Shown: positions 1-6,727 of the stretch, piece by piece | How the letters are laid out: each line of letters starts with the position of its first letter | How positions within the stretch are numbered: position 1 is the first letter of the stretch | Source of the DNA: a virus | Reading direction: 5' to 3' (one strand) | IMG/VR virus record: IMGVR_UViG_3300020497_000005 | Coordinates: 1 to 42,837 of that record | Length of the DNA stretch: 42,837 nucleotides | Made by a program: the position numbers and the translations under genes | Notes under the pieces: model-generated | What the model saw: the letters and a program-made list of their open reading frames with translations, nothing else | What the model was told of the DNA's origin: nothing | Database searches by the model: none

Positions 1-436
1 CGGATTTGGATTACCTCAAATGACTAACGATTTTGTTATATACCCATTAAAAAATTCAATTCAAATGGGGGTTGTTTCATCTGAACCTAAATTATATGGT
101 TTTGACTTTTATGGTTTAAAACAAGATGAAAAAATATATAATACCGACATGAGAAAAGTTGGTGTGGTTATTAAACAAGCATATTCTACACAAAAATTAT
201 TGCAAAATGTTAGTGCGTATTATAGAATTTATGTTAGAGAAGGTCAAACAGAAGTTCAAGTACAAGATTGGACAAAAATTAATCGAACACCAAATGAATA
301 TTATTTTATGTTCGACACAAGAGATAAAATACCAAATGAATATTACATAGATATAAAAGTCGAAAGTAGTGGGGAAATAAACACTTACAAAAAACAAATC
401 AAATTTCAGATTGTTAATGTAAAATATTCAGAATAA
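1..436 (+). CDS. Unrecognised protein, truncated at the left window edge
   Basis: The reading frame is open from base 2 through to the stop at 434-436, so the gene probably begins outside the window. An internal ATG at 20 would give 138 residues. No family is recognised. The visible part is rich in aromatic residues and looks like a beta-rich domain (for example VSAYYRIYVREG and YYIDIKVESSGEI). It contains no catalytic motif, signal peptide or membrane segment. It lies 24 bases upstream of the next plus-strand gene, and its closest neighbours look like virion proteins, so a structural role is plausible but only inferred. No promoter motif or ribosome binding site is seen before base 20, which agrees with the start being upstream. 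Confidence 0.6.
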   Translation, partial: GFGLPQMTNDFVIYPLKNSIQMGVVSSEPKLYGFDFYGLKQDEKIYNTDMRKVGVVIKQAYSTQKLLQNVSAYYRIYVREGQTEVQVQDWTKINRTPNEYYFMFDTRDKIPNEYYIDIKVESSGEINTYKKQIKFQIVNVKYSE

Positions 437-441
437 ATGGA

Positions 442-449
442 TATTTATA
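442..449 (+). promoter_or_regulatory. Putative phage late-type promoter motif TATTTATA
   Basis: TATTTATA lies 11 bases before the ATG at 461 in the context GGATATTTATAAATAA. The same core occurs in the same orientation before many virion genes in this window. It is the reverse complement of the T4 late promoter core TATAAATA, so the assignment is by enrichment and position, not by direct match. Confidence 0.45.
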
Positions 450-460
450 AATAAAAAATT

Positions 461-826
461 ATGGCAAATATATATTACTCAGGGACATCTTGTATTGATG
501 ATTCACCAATTGAACTTATTTCGGTTGAGGGTCTTTTAACCGGAAAAACATATCAAGATACTAATTTAAATTGTATTTCATTGGATTTTAGCGCGTCTAC
601 AACCGGAGAAACTAATACAACATTCGTATATGGTCCGTTCGACGATTGTACCGAGTGTAATGCTCCACTATCAGCAGGAACTGAATATAATGTATGTGTA
701 TTAGATTGTAGTGGTAACACTATATCTATAATACCCCCTCATCCGACTTATACAAATGGATTAGGTAAAGCGGTAGTTCAATTAAACGCAATTGCGTTAG
801 GAGGAATAAACGGATTAAACAATTAA
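461..826 (+). CDS. Unrecognised small, Cys-containing, probably virion-associated protein
   Basis: This 121-residue protein has no recognised family. It is rich in Thr, Ser, Gly and Asn and contains six cysteines, including a DDCTEC pair near residues 61-66 and a VCVLDC pair near 84-89. That composition is common in beta-rich decoration or fibre proteins. There is no signal peptide or membrane segment. The start at 461 is supported by the ATATTTATA promoter-like motif just upstream and by an A-rich leader. The following gene begins 15 bases after the stop, so the two are likely co-transcribed and may act together. A structural role is inferred from composition and from the late-type promoter only. 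Confidence 0.65.
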   Translation: MANIYYSGTSCIDDSPIELISVEGLLTGKTYQDTNLNCISLDFSASTTGETNTTFVYGPFDDCTECNAPLSAGTEYNVCVLDCSGNTISIIPPHPTYTNGLGKAVVQLNAIALGGINGLNN

Positions 827-841
827 AAATAAATAAAAATT

Positions 842-1183
842 ATGTTATACGCACAAATTACACCGGCAGCTGAAAAAACAACACAAGTAACCCCTTTCTC
901 AGCAATTACTGAATCCGCAGACTTAATGTTTGCTGTGGCAAGACCATACACATTAGGAGCTTCAAGAGTTAACTTCCAAGTAACTTTCGGAAATGGAACT
1001 ATCGCCGACGGTTTAGTTTCTAACTTTCAAGAATTATTATCGTCAAATGTTACTCTAACGAGTGATGAACTTTCAAATTGGGGTACTGATGATTCCGTTG
1101 TATTAGGAACTATCGCAACCAAATTAGGAACAACATCTTTAGGTGTTTATACCTCAGCTCCACAACAAGGAAACAATTTTTAA
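842..1183 (+). CDS. Unrecognised small protein, possible virion component
   Basis: This 113-residue protein matches no family I know. It is rich in Thr, Ala, Ser and Gly, has no cysteine, and reads like a soluble beta-sheet protein (segments such as RVNFQVTFGNGT and DSVVLGTIATKLG). There is no signal peptide, membrane segment or catalytic motif. It follows the previous gene after 15 bases of A-rich sequence with no promoter of its own, so it probably shares that transcript. The absence of charged or catalytic motifs and the company of another Thr/Ser-rich protein suggest a capsid decoration or tail component, which remains a guess. Confidence 0.6.
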   Translation: MLYAQITPAAEKTTQVTPFSAITESADLMFAVARPYTLGASRVNFQVTFGNGTIADGLVSNFQELLSSNVTLTSDELSNWGTDDSVVLGTIATKLGTTSLGVYTSAPQQGNNF

Positions 1184-1223
1184 TTAAAAGTTTAATTTTT
1201 CTTTTTTATATCATTTTTATTAT

Positions 1224-1231
1224 TATCTTTG
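1224..1231 (+). promoter_or_regulatory. Bacteroidetes-type -7 element TATCTTTG
   Basis: TATCTTTG fits the Bacteroidetes -7 consensus TAnnTTTG and lies 21 bases before the ATG at 1253. The expected -33 TTG, 19 bases upstream, reads TTT, so the upstream element is degenerate. Confidence 0.5.
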
Positions 1232-1252
1232 TAGAATAATCTAAAAATAAAA

Positions 1253-1663
1253 ATGATGAAAATTTTAAGGAGATTAAGGAAAAAAATTAATTATAAGATT
1301 GTTAAATTCTTCAGAAATCTAACAAGTAATGATAGACCAATACTTGAGGATAATGAAAGAATATGTACATCTGTATGTAGAAAATTAATTAATCACCCAA
1401 ATTCTAAATTTTTAATCGCCCCCCTTTCAATGAAGAGGTACATTAAGAATAGCGAATTAGAATTATTTATTGTTTTACAAGATAGACAAATTAGTATCAC
1501 TAACCATGTATATCATTATGATGTTGTTATTAGTAATAGAAATTGGGAAAGAGTTACAACTATGTACGATAATAAAACCGAGAAGATTAGACAAGAATTT
1601 GAAACTGAAATGAGTTCTCAAATAAAACATTCTTTATCAACAATACTGTCTAAATTAGATTAG
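1253..1663 (+). CDS. Unrecognised basic N-terminus protein
   Basis: This 136-residue protein is not recognised. The first 25 residues are strongly basic (MMKILRRLRKKINYK), and the C-terminal 30 residues look helical. There is no clear membrane segment or catalytic motif. A second ATG directly follows the first, so the start could be 1256. Unlike the two genes upstream it has a host-type -7 element (TATCTTTG at 1224-1231) and is followed by a terminator, so it is likely its own early or middle transcription unit. The basic N-terminus could bind nucleic acid, which is speculation. Confidence 0.6.
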   Translation: MMKILRRLRKKINYKIVKFFRNLTSNDRPILEDNERICTSVCRKLINHPNSKFLIAPLSMKRYIKNSELELFIVLQDRQISITNHVYHYDVVISNRNWERVTTMYDNKTEKIRQEFETEMSSQIKHSLSTILSKLD

Positions 1664-1690
1664 TGTTTTTCAGATAAAACCTTTTTAATT

Positions 1691-1726
1691 AAATCCCTTA
1701 ACGATTCGTTTTGGGATTTTTTATTT
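1691..1726 (+). terminator. Rho-independent terminator
   Basis: AAATCCC (1691-1697) pairs with GGGATTT (1713-1719), the loop can pair further (AACGA with TCGTT), and a T-rich tail follows. It ends the plus-strand unit at 1253-1663 and sits between convergent genes. Confidence 0.7.
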
Positions 1727-2721
1727 TAAAACATATCTTCTAATTTATCTAAATGTTTTTTAACAACATCTAAATCACTTATGTCGGTATAAGTCATACC
1801 TTGTTTTTTTAATATTTGAACTTGGTTATGTAATTGTGTCATCATCTGTTTAACCATAGAAGACATCATAGGGTAGTTTGTAATCATTTGGTCTAATTGA
1901 TAATACTCATTAGGTAGTCCTAAACCTTTCCCAATTTTATTAACCCAATCTTTACCATAATTATCAGCATCCATTTCCATATCCCAATAAATTTGGTAGA
2001 ACTCTTCAAAGTCCTCAATATCCCCCATATAGGAATCTGCTAAACCAAAATCTATCATTTGTTGTTCGTGTTTTAATTCGTGAAATAAAACATAAACGAA
2101 CCCCGCTAAATTAGGTATTGTATCCGGAGAACATAAAATAATTGAATCTCTTGTACGAACACCTCTATATCCTGTCTGACATCCATTAATAACTTTTATG
2201 TTAAATCCTCGGTCTTGTATAAACTCCTTTACCTTATTAAACATAACATCAAGTTTATGATGATACTCTTGTGGTATCTTACTTTTAAATTTGTTAATTA
2301 CTCTATCGTAATTAGAGGGTGTTTTTAGACCGTTTGGGGTAATATCTTCTAAAATGGTGTCTTTGGTTATCTCAAACCATTCCGTTACAATAGGGACTAT
2401 CTCCTTCTTCTTACCGGGGGTTTGATTAATATTATTTCCGTCCTCATCACTTGATGTTAACTCCGGATGTTTTTCCATATACTTGGAAATTTTTTTAGAT
2501 TTAGACTCAATCTTTTTGATTTGTTTTTTTGGTTCATCCATAGACCCATCATAACTATCGTACTCCAACATTGCGTCATCATATTTAGAAACAGGGATGT
2601 TAAACGGTTGCATATCAGATTTTTTAAATATTCTAATTCCCGGTTGCATTGGCCCAACATAAGAACCTCTTCCCCCACCATCACTTGTTCCCTCGTTAAT
2701 ATGTATTTTATTATTTTTCAT
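1726..2721 (-). CDS. Zinc-metallopeptidase-like protein with a putative prohead-protease cleavage site
   Basis: This 331-residue protein has HELKH at about residues 214-218, the HExxH zinc signature. An acidic stretch follows about 30 residues later (MEMDAD, Glu near 249) and could supply the third zinc ligand, as in gluzincins. Residues 1-130 are low-complexity, charged and Gly-rich. The N-terminus contains INE followed by GTSDGGG, which fits the T4 gp21 cleavage rule (I/L-x-E) and closely resembles the INE/ATSDGSSG site in the major capsid protein of this phage. It may therefore be packaged in the head and trimmed after residue 10. A TATTTATA motif upstream (2730-2737) suggests late expression. 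The substrate is unknown. An inactive structural relative of a peptidase remains possible. Confidence 0.65.
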   Translation of the reverse strand: MKNNKIHINEGTSDGGGRGSYVGPMQPGIRIFKKSDMQPFNIPVSKYDDAMLEYDSYDGSMDEPKKQIKKIESKSKKISKYMEKHPELTSSDEDGNNINQTPGKKKEIVPIVTEWFEITKDTILEDITPNGLKTPSNYDRVINKFKSKIPQEYHHKLDVMFNKVKEFIQDRGFNIKVINGCQTGYRGVRTRDSIILCSPDTIPNLAGFVYVLFHELKHEQQMIDFGLADSYMGDIEDFEEFYQIYWDMEMDADNYGKDWVNKIGKGLGLPNEYYQLDQMITNYPMMSSMVKQMMTQLHNQVQILKKQGMTYTDISDLDVVKKHLDKLEDMF

Positions 2722-2729
2722 AGTATAAT

Positions 2730-2737
2730 TATAAATA
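2730..2737 (-). promoter_or_regulatory. Putative late-type promoter motif for the metallopeptidase-like gene
   Basis: Read on the minus strand this is GATATTTATA, ending 8 bases before the ATG at 2721. It matches the motif seen before other virion genes in this window. Confidence 0.4.
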
Positions 2738-2753
2738 TCTTATATAATTAAAT

Positions 2754-2987
2754 ATGGAACAACAACCTGAAATATTCGGAAAACTATTTGAATCAATCCC
2801 CCTACACACTGAAGAGCACTTAGATATTCTTTTAGATACTATGGATAATGATAGAGCAAACTACTTTTTAATACAAGCCGTTAAATACGCCTTCCATTCT
2901 GGAATATACTCTTTGGGTGAAGCCGAAGTGATTTCTAAATCAATTAGGGTTTTATCTAAAAAAGAAAAAGAGACCGAAGTCTCTTAA
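2754..2987 (+). CDS. Unrecognised small acidic protein
   Basis: This 77-residue acidic protein has the look of a small helical protein (for example HTEEHLDILLDTMDNDRANYFLIQAVKYAF) and ends in a charged tail, KKEKETEVS. No family is recognised. It is the only plus-strand gene between two minus-strand genes. It starts 32 bases from the divergent metallopeptidase-like gene and overlaps the convergent archaemetzincin gene by 4 bases. Its last codons also encode the terminator hairpin used by the opposite strand. Confidence 0.55.
   Translation: MEQQPEIFGKLFESIPLHTEEHLDILLDTMDNDRANYFLIQAVKYAFHSGIYSLGEAEVISKSIRVLSKKEKETEVS
2958..2984 (-). terminator. Terminator for the archaemetzincin gene, inside the opposing gene
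   Basis: On the minus strand AGAGAC-TTCG-GTCTCT forms a tetraloop hairpin (2984-2969) followed by TTTTTCTTTTTT. It lies just after the minus-strand stop at 2984 and is embedded in the 3' end of the plus-strand gene 2754-2987. Confidence 0.7.
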
Positions 2988-3586
2988 TATTTTATTTTTT
3001 TTCTACAATTATCACACATCCATATTGATTCATTATCAATTGTTGAACCCTTCCCCTTCGCATCATTCATAACACACTTTTTATTGTGATTACAGTGGGG
3101 GACACCTAAAGTATGTCCTATTTCGTGGATAACGACTTTTTCTAATTTACCGTAATAATTGGTTCTCATTCTTTTATTAGAAACAACACAGGATTTAGTT
3201 CCTAATAACGAAAGACCTATTACCCCCCAATTTTTAAATGTTTTACCGTTTAATTGTCTGTTAGTACAAATATCTAATTGAGTTAATGCAACTACTTTAC
3301 CATTAGTATTATTAAATTTAGTATTAAGTAGTTTCACTATTTTAACCGATGAATACTTTGATAATCCTTTTATTTTACATTCTACAGGTACATCAATTCT
3401 TGGTAGAATATTAACTTTACAGTTATAAAACTTTTTAAGATTGTTTTGAACAAATACTACATCATTCTTGGGAAAATCCCCAATAACCACTATAGATATT
3501 TCTTTTGTTTTTGATGTTAATCCTACATAACTTGTTGAAGTTAATAGAATTATCAAGACAATGATTATTTTATATAAATTTTTCAT
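2984..3586 (-). CDS. Secreted archaemetzincin-like zinc protease
   Basis: This 200-residue protein begins with a basic, then hydrophobic stretch (about residues 1-24) that is a signal peptide or anchor. The C-terminal part carries the archaemetzincin signature: HEIGHTLGVPHC supplies three zinc-binding histidines and the catalytic Glu, then comes a Cys, a CVM with the metzincin-type Met, 17 residues, and CDNC, which would bind a second zinc. The Cys spacing after the first motif differs by one residue from the form I remember. Archaemetzincins are metalloproteases of poorly known substrate, found in archaea, some bacteria and vertebrates. An exported phage version could act in the periplasm or on the cell surface. 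A perfect host-type promoter ends 4 bases before the ATG, so the mRNA should be leaderless. Confidence 0.85.
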   Translation of the reverse strand: MKNLYKIIIVLIILLTSTSYVGLTSKTKEISIVVIGDFPKNDVVFVQNNLKKFYNCKVNILPRIDVPVECKIKGLSKYSSVKIVKLLNTKFNNTNGKVVALTQLDICTNRQLNGKTFKNWGVIGLSLLGTKSCVVSNKRMRTNYYGKLEKVVIHEIGHTLGVPHCNHNKKCVMNDAKGKGSTIDNESIWMCDNCRKKIKY

Positions 3587-3590
3587 ACCG

Positions 3591-3620
3591 CAAAGATACG
3601 AAATTTAATTAATTAACCAA
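3591..3620 (-). promoter_or_regulatory. Bacteroidetes-type promoter, leaderless configuration
   Basis: On the minus strand TTG (3620-3618), a 19-bp spacer and TATCTTTG (3598-3591) match the Bacteroidetes sigma consensus exactly. Only four bases separate the -7 element from the ATG at 3586, so transcription should start at or next to the start codon. Confidence 0.8.
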
Positions 3621-3624
3621 AAAA

Positions 3625-4851
3625 TTACGCAACTCCCGTATTGTTTTCTCCTATACTTTGAGCCAACATAATTGGGTCTACACATTGTTGTCCATCTCCG
3701 TGTAATTTATCAAAAAATTCTGTAGAATTTTGAACTAAAAAACTACCTTTAGTTTCTCCCATAACAAAAAGTCTAGCATTTTGAGCCAATTTTTTAACAT
3801 TAGGGTTATCAATAAATTTAGCGGGAACCCCAACACACCCAAAACTTTGATTTGCGTATGCTATAGATTTTGCCGAATCTAAATATTCTTGGGGTACTTT
3901 CCCTGATGAAATTTGTTTTTTTAATAAAGATTCTAAATCCGCACTTGCAGTTAATCTATCCGGTAATCCAGCCGGTATTCCGTGAATTGCACCAACAATG
4001 TTTTTACCACCACTATCTTTTAAATGAAGAACATTTTTACCTTTTCCCACATAACCTTTATCACTACTTAAACTACTAATACTATAAATCCCTTTAGGTA
4101 AAAATCTAGCAGCAATTTTAGTTAAACTTGAATAGATTGGTTCTGATGGTTTACCTGTTGTGGGGTCAGTACATTTATATGGTTCAGATAATAAAAACTT
4201 ACCATCTTTTTTACTAACTTTACACCAATCCTCAATTGTAAACGGTTGAGCATCTTTTTGGACATCAGCACCGTCAACCACTGAAGTATAATCAACTAAA
4301 GTTGGTGGTGAAAACCAACCGGTGGATGGTGCAAATAAATAAATTAAATTTTCTTTAGGGTCATAAATAAAAAATGGTTTATTATCCATATCTCTATCTA
4401 CGATATATTTAAGTTCTTGGTCAATTCTTGGAGTGTAATTGTATTTAGAAATTTTTTTAATTTTTTCTTTTTTGGATTGTTCTGTGTTTTTAACTGTTGG
4501 GACAACTTTAGAGACCTTATTTTTTTTAGGTACATCAACGGTTGTTTTGGGGGAAGCACCATAAATTTTAGTTTTAATAGCTTCAACACCTTTAGGTGTC
4601 TTTACTTCAGTCCAATTGGGGTTTTTACCTGTATTTTTTTTTGCGTACCAAAATTTATCACTCCATTTCATATATTGATATGGGTCACCCTCTGGTCCTT
4701 GAACTATAGTGTCCTTTATAGGTGTGGTCATCCCTAATGGGTCGTTTAAATTAACACCCTGTTCTGATAAGTATTGTCTCTTTGTTGCACTCTCGTGAAG
4801 ATTTAAAATCCTATCTTTTTCCTCTCCATCCAAGAAATATAAATTTTTCAT
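3625..4851 (-). CDS. L,D-transpeptidase-like protein (YkuD-type motif), possible virion enzyme
   Basis: This 408-residue protein has no signal peptide. In its C-terminal half AIHG (His near 290) and QSFGCVGVP (Cys near 339) resemble the His and S-x-G-C signature of L,D-transpeptidases, which form or exchange peptidoglycan cross-links through an active-site Cys. The gap between the two motifs is about 45 residues, longer than in classic YkuD and nearer to the divergent YkuD-like families. Residues 105-140 are a Lys-rich linker. The N-terminus includes LHE followed by SATKRQYLSEQ, which fits the phage prohead-protease cleavage rule. A TATTTATA motif lies 13 bases upstream of the ATG. A wall-acting structural protein is the best guess; catalytic activity is not certain. 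Confidence 0.55.
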   Translation of the reverse strand: MKNLYFLDGEEKDRILNLHESATKRQYLSEQGVNLNDPLGMTTPIKDTIVQGPEGDPYQYMKWSDKFWYAKKNTGKNPNWTEVKTPKGVEAIKTKIYGASPKTTVDVPKKNKVSKVVPTVKNTEQSKKEKIKKISKYNYTPRIDQELKYIVDRDMDNKPFFIYDPKENLIYLFAPSTGWFSPPTLVDYTSVVDGADVQKDAQPFTIEDWCKVSKKDGKFLLSEPYKCTDPTTGKPSEPIYSSLTKIAARFLPKGIYSISSLSSDKGYVGKGKNVLHLKDSGGKNIVGAIHGIPAGLPDRLTASADLESLLKKQISSGKVPQEYLDSAKSIAYANQSFGCVGVPAKFIDNPNVKKLAQNARLFVMGETKGSFLVQNSTEFFDKLHGDGQQCVDPIMLAQSIGENNTGVA

Positions 4852-4864
4852 AAAATTCTTTTAA

Positions 4865-4872
4865 TATAAATA
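4865..4872 (-). promoter_or_regulatory. Putative late-type promoter motif
   Basis: The minus strand reads GGATATTTATATTAAAA, with the TATTTATA core ending 13 bases before the ATG at 4851. Confidence 0.45.
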
Positions 4873-4884
4873 TCCAATAATTTA

Positions 4885-6594
4885 TTATAATTCTAATCGA
4901 TATTTAAATAACCCACAATCCCATATTTTGTCATAACCCAATTCAGATGTGAGTTCTTTTTCCGTTTTATTATAGTCTAAATCCGGAAATCTTTTTTTAA
5001 GATTATTTTTACCAAATCCAAATTTATGAAATCTTTTGTATTTACTAATTTTTGAATTATAATAATAATAATTTGGTTTTGTTATTGATACTAAATTAAA
5101 CCCCAAATTAGTATATAGATTATTTTCCGGATTAATTGTCCATCTTCTATCCGCAAAACTAATTATTGATGTTGGGTTATACTCATTAATAAAATGTTTA
5201 ATAAATTTAGAGGCTAACCCCCTAATTAAATAATTTTGTTTTGTTGCGTATCGACTTAATTCAAATTCACCGTCATTATTTTTAGTCATATTTCTACGAC
5301 CATTAAATGTTATAACACCAACTAATTCATTATTATAATATGCCCCGTAATATATGTTTGACTTATCGGTGCCTTGTATATGATTATTATTTAAAAAAAA
5401 TGTTTTATCTTCTAAATTTATTTTTTTAATGACAACATTTCTACCACCAATTTTAACACCATCATTTACATTTAATAAATGTTTTAATTTTGATTTAACT
5501 AATTCGGTATTAATAACCCATTCATCCTCAAAAATATGTATTAATTTATATCCTATTTGATTACACTCTATTGTTTTATTTAGATGATATGATGAAGTTT
5601 TTCCCATTTTTTCTGTGTGATAATATAATCCATCATACTCAATACAAATATTGGTACCATCAACAATCAAATCAATTTCTTTACCATCTAATAATTTACG
5701 ATTTTTACCTTTATTAACCATAAATCCAACACTTTCGATAAACTCTTTAATCTCCGTCTCACCTTTTGATGTCCAAGTAGGTATCATATTAATATTTGTT
5801 AGTTTCGCTAAATCACTTAAACATTCAGAAATAGATGTTGAAACTATTTTTTCATTAGGATATTTTAATTTATATTCTAATGTTGTGATATTATGTTTAT
5901 TTTTTAAATGAGTGTTTGATATACTTTTCATTTTTTCACCACAAATTTTACAAATAACATAATTTTTACTTTTAGATAAAAATTTGGTTAATTCTGTTTT
6001 TTTTATGTAATTTGGGTGATGTTTAATATCTTCAGGGAATTTTAATAAATAATCATCTAATGTTATTTTATGAGATTTACTTATATGTGTCTCAAAACAA
6101 CCTGTTTTATTTGAAGTGTCTTCTGTTACCCACTCACATAATTTACATTTTCTTGTAGGAGAATTTTCAATCTTAATTATGTTGAAATACTCCTCAAACC
6201 ACTTTTTGTTGTTAATTAATTCGTATTTTTTTCTTTGGTAAGTATTGGATGGAATCCATACATCTCCATATAACTCAATAATATGTTTGGTTAATTTACC
6301 GGATAAATTATTGGGGTCTTTAATTACCATATTAGTTTTTTTACATTGAGCAATTAATTCGTGGGTATCTGAAGTTGTATATAAGTTAGATTTTGTGGTT
6401 TCAATTTCAAAACTATTCCCCATTTGGGTTTGACCACCTTTTTTATTAATCACAATATTATTTTCCTTTAATATTTGACTAATTTTTTTATGACCAACCT
6501 TAAATTTTTCGGCTAATTTATGAGTACTCGGAATTTCAGTTTGATATAATTCAATAATGTTAATTATAATTTCAGGTGTTAATTTGGTTTTCAT
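4885..6594 (-). CDS. Free-standing homing endonuclease, VSR/EDxHD-like, with zinc fingers
   Basis: This 569-residue protein has a mosaic homing-endonuclease layout. Residues 1-50 look like a helix-turn-helix. Two zinc-finger-like units follow: C150-x2-C153 with H170 and H175, and C215-x2-C218 with H229 and H234. Around residues 279-350 is a VSR/EDxHD-type nuclease core with E279/E281, D308 in EIDLIV, E319 and D321 in CIEYDG, and H326 in YYH. The C-terminal 180 residues contain NNHIQG and a GNAT-like region found in many phage endonucleases. It sits just downstream of the capsid gene and has a late-type motif before its ATG, as do the other mobile endonucleases here. It is expected to cut a related phage lacking it. 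The exact nuclease family is my assignment from motif order. Confidence 0.75.
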   Translation of the reverse strand: MKTKLTPEIIINIIELYQTEIPSTHKLAEKFKVGHKKISQILKENNIVINKKGGQTQMGNSFEIETTKSNLYTTSDTHELIAQCKKTNMVIKDPNNLSGKLTKHIIELYGDVWIPSNTYQRKKYELINNKKWFEEYFNIIKIENSPTRKCKLCEWVTEDTSNKTGCFETHISKSHKITLDDYLLKFPEDIKHHPNYIKKTELTKFLSKSKNYVICKICGEKMKSISNTHLKNKHNITTLEYKLKYPNEKIVSTSISECLSDLAKLTNINMIPTWTSKGETEIKEFIESVGFMVNKGKNRKLLDGKEIDLIVDGTNICIEYDGLYYHTEKMGKTSSYHLNKTIECNQIGYKLIHIFEDEWVINTELVKSKLKHLLNVNDGVKIGGRNVVIKKINLEDKTFFLNNNHIQGTDKSNIYYGAYYNNELVGVITFNGRRNMTKNNDGEFELSRYATKQNYLIRGLASKFIKHFINEYNPTSIISFADRRWTINPENNLYTNLGFNLVSITKPNYYYYNSKISKYKRFHKFGFGKNNLKKRFPDLDYNKTEKELTSELGYDKIWDCGLFKYRLEL

Positions 6595-6607
6595 AGTATC
6601 ATATTTA

Positions 6608-6615
6608 TATAAATA
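6608..6615 (-). promoter_or_regulatory. Putative late-type promoter motif before the homing endonuclease
   Basis: The minus strand reads ATTATATTTATATAAAT, with the TATTTATA core 13 bases before the ATG at 6594. T4 endonuclease I-TevI is likewise known to be expressed from a late promoter. Confidence 0.4.
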
Positions 6616-6676
6616 TAATAATAATTACTTAAAAGTCAAATTATAATCCATTTATTTTTAACCCATTCTATAAATA

Positions 6677-6704
6677 AAAAAAGAGGACATATAGTCCTCT
6701 TTTT
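6677..6704 (-). terminator. Terminator after the major capsid gene
   Basis: AAAAAGAGGAC pairs with GTCCTCTTTTT around a 5-base loop, with T-rich tails on both strands. It follows the capsid gene stop at 6728 on the minus strand and could work in both directions. Confidence 0.8.
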
Positions 6705-6727
6705 GTTAAATATAATAAGATTTTTGA

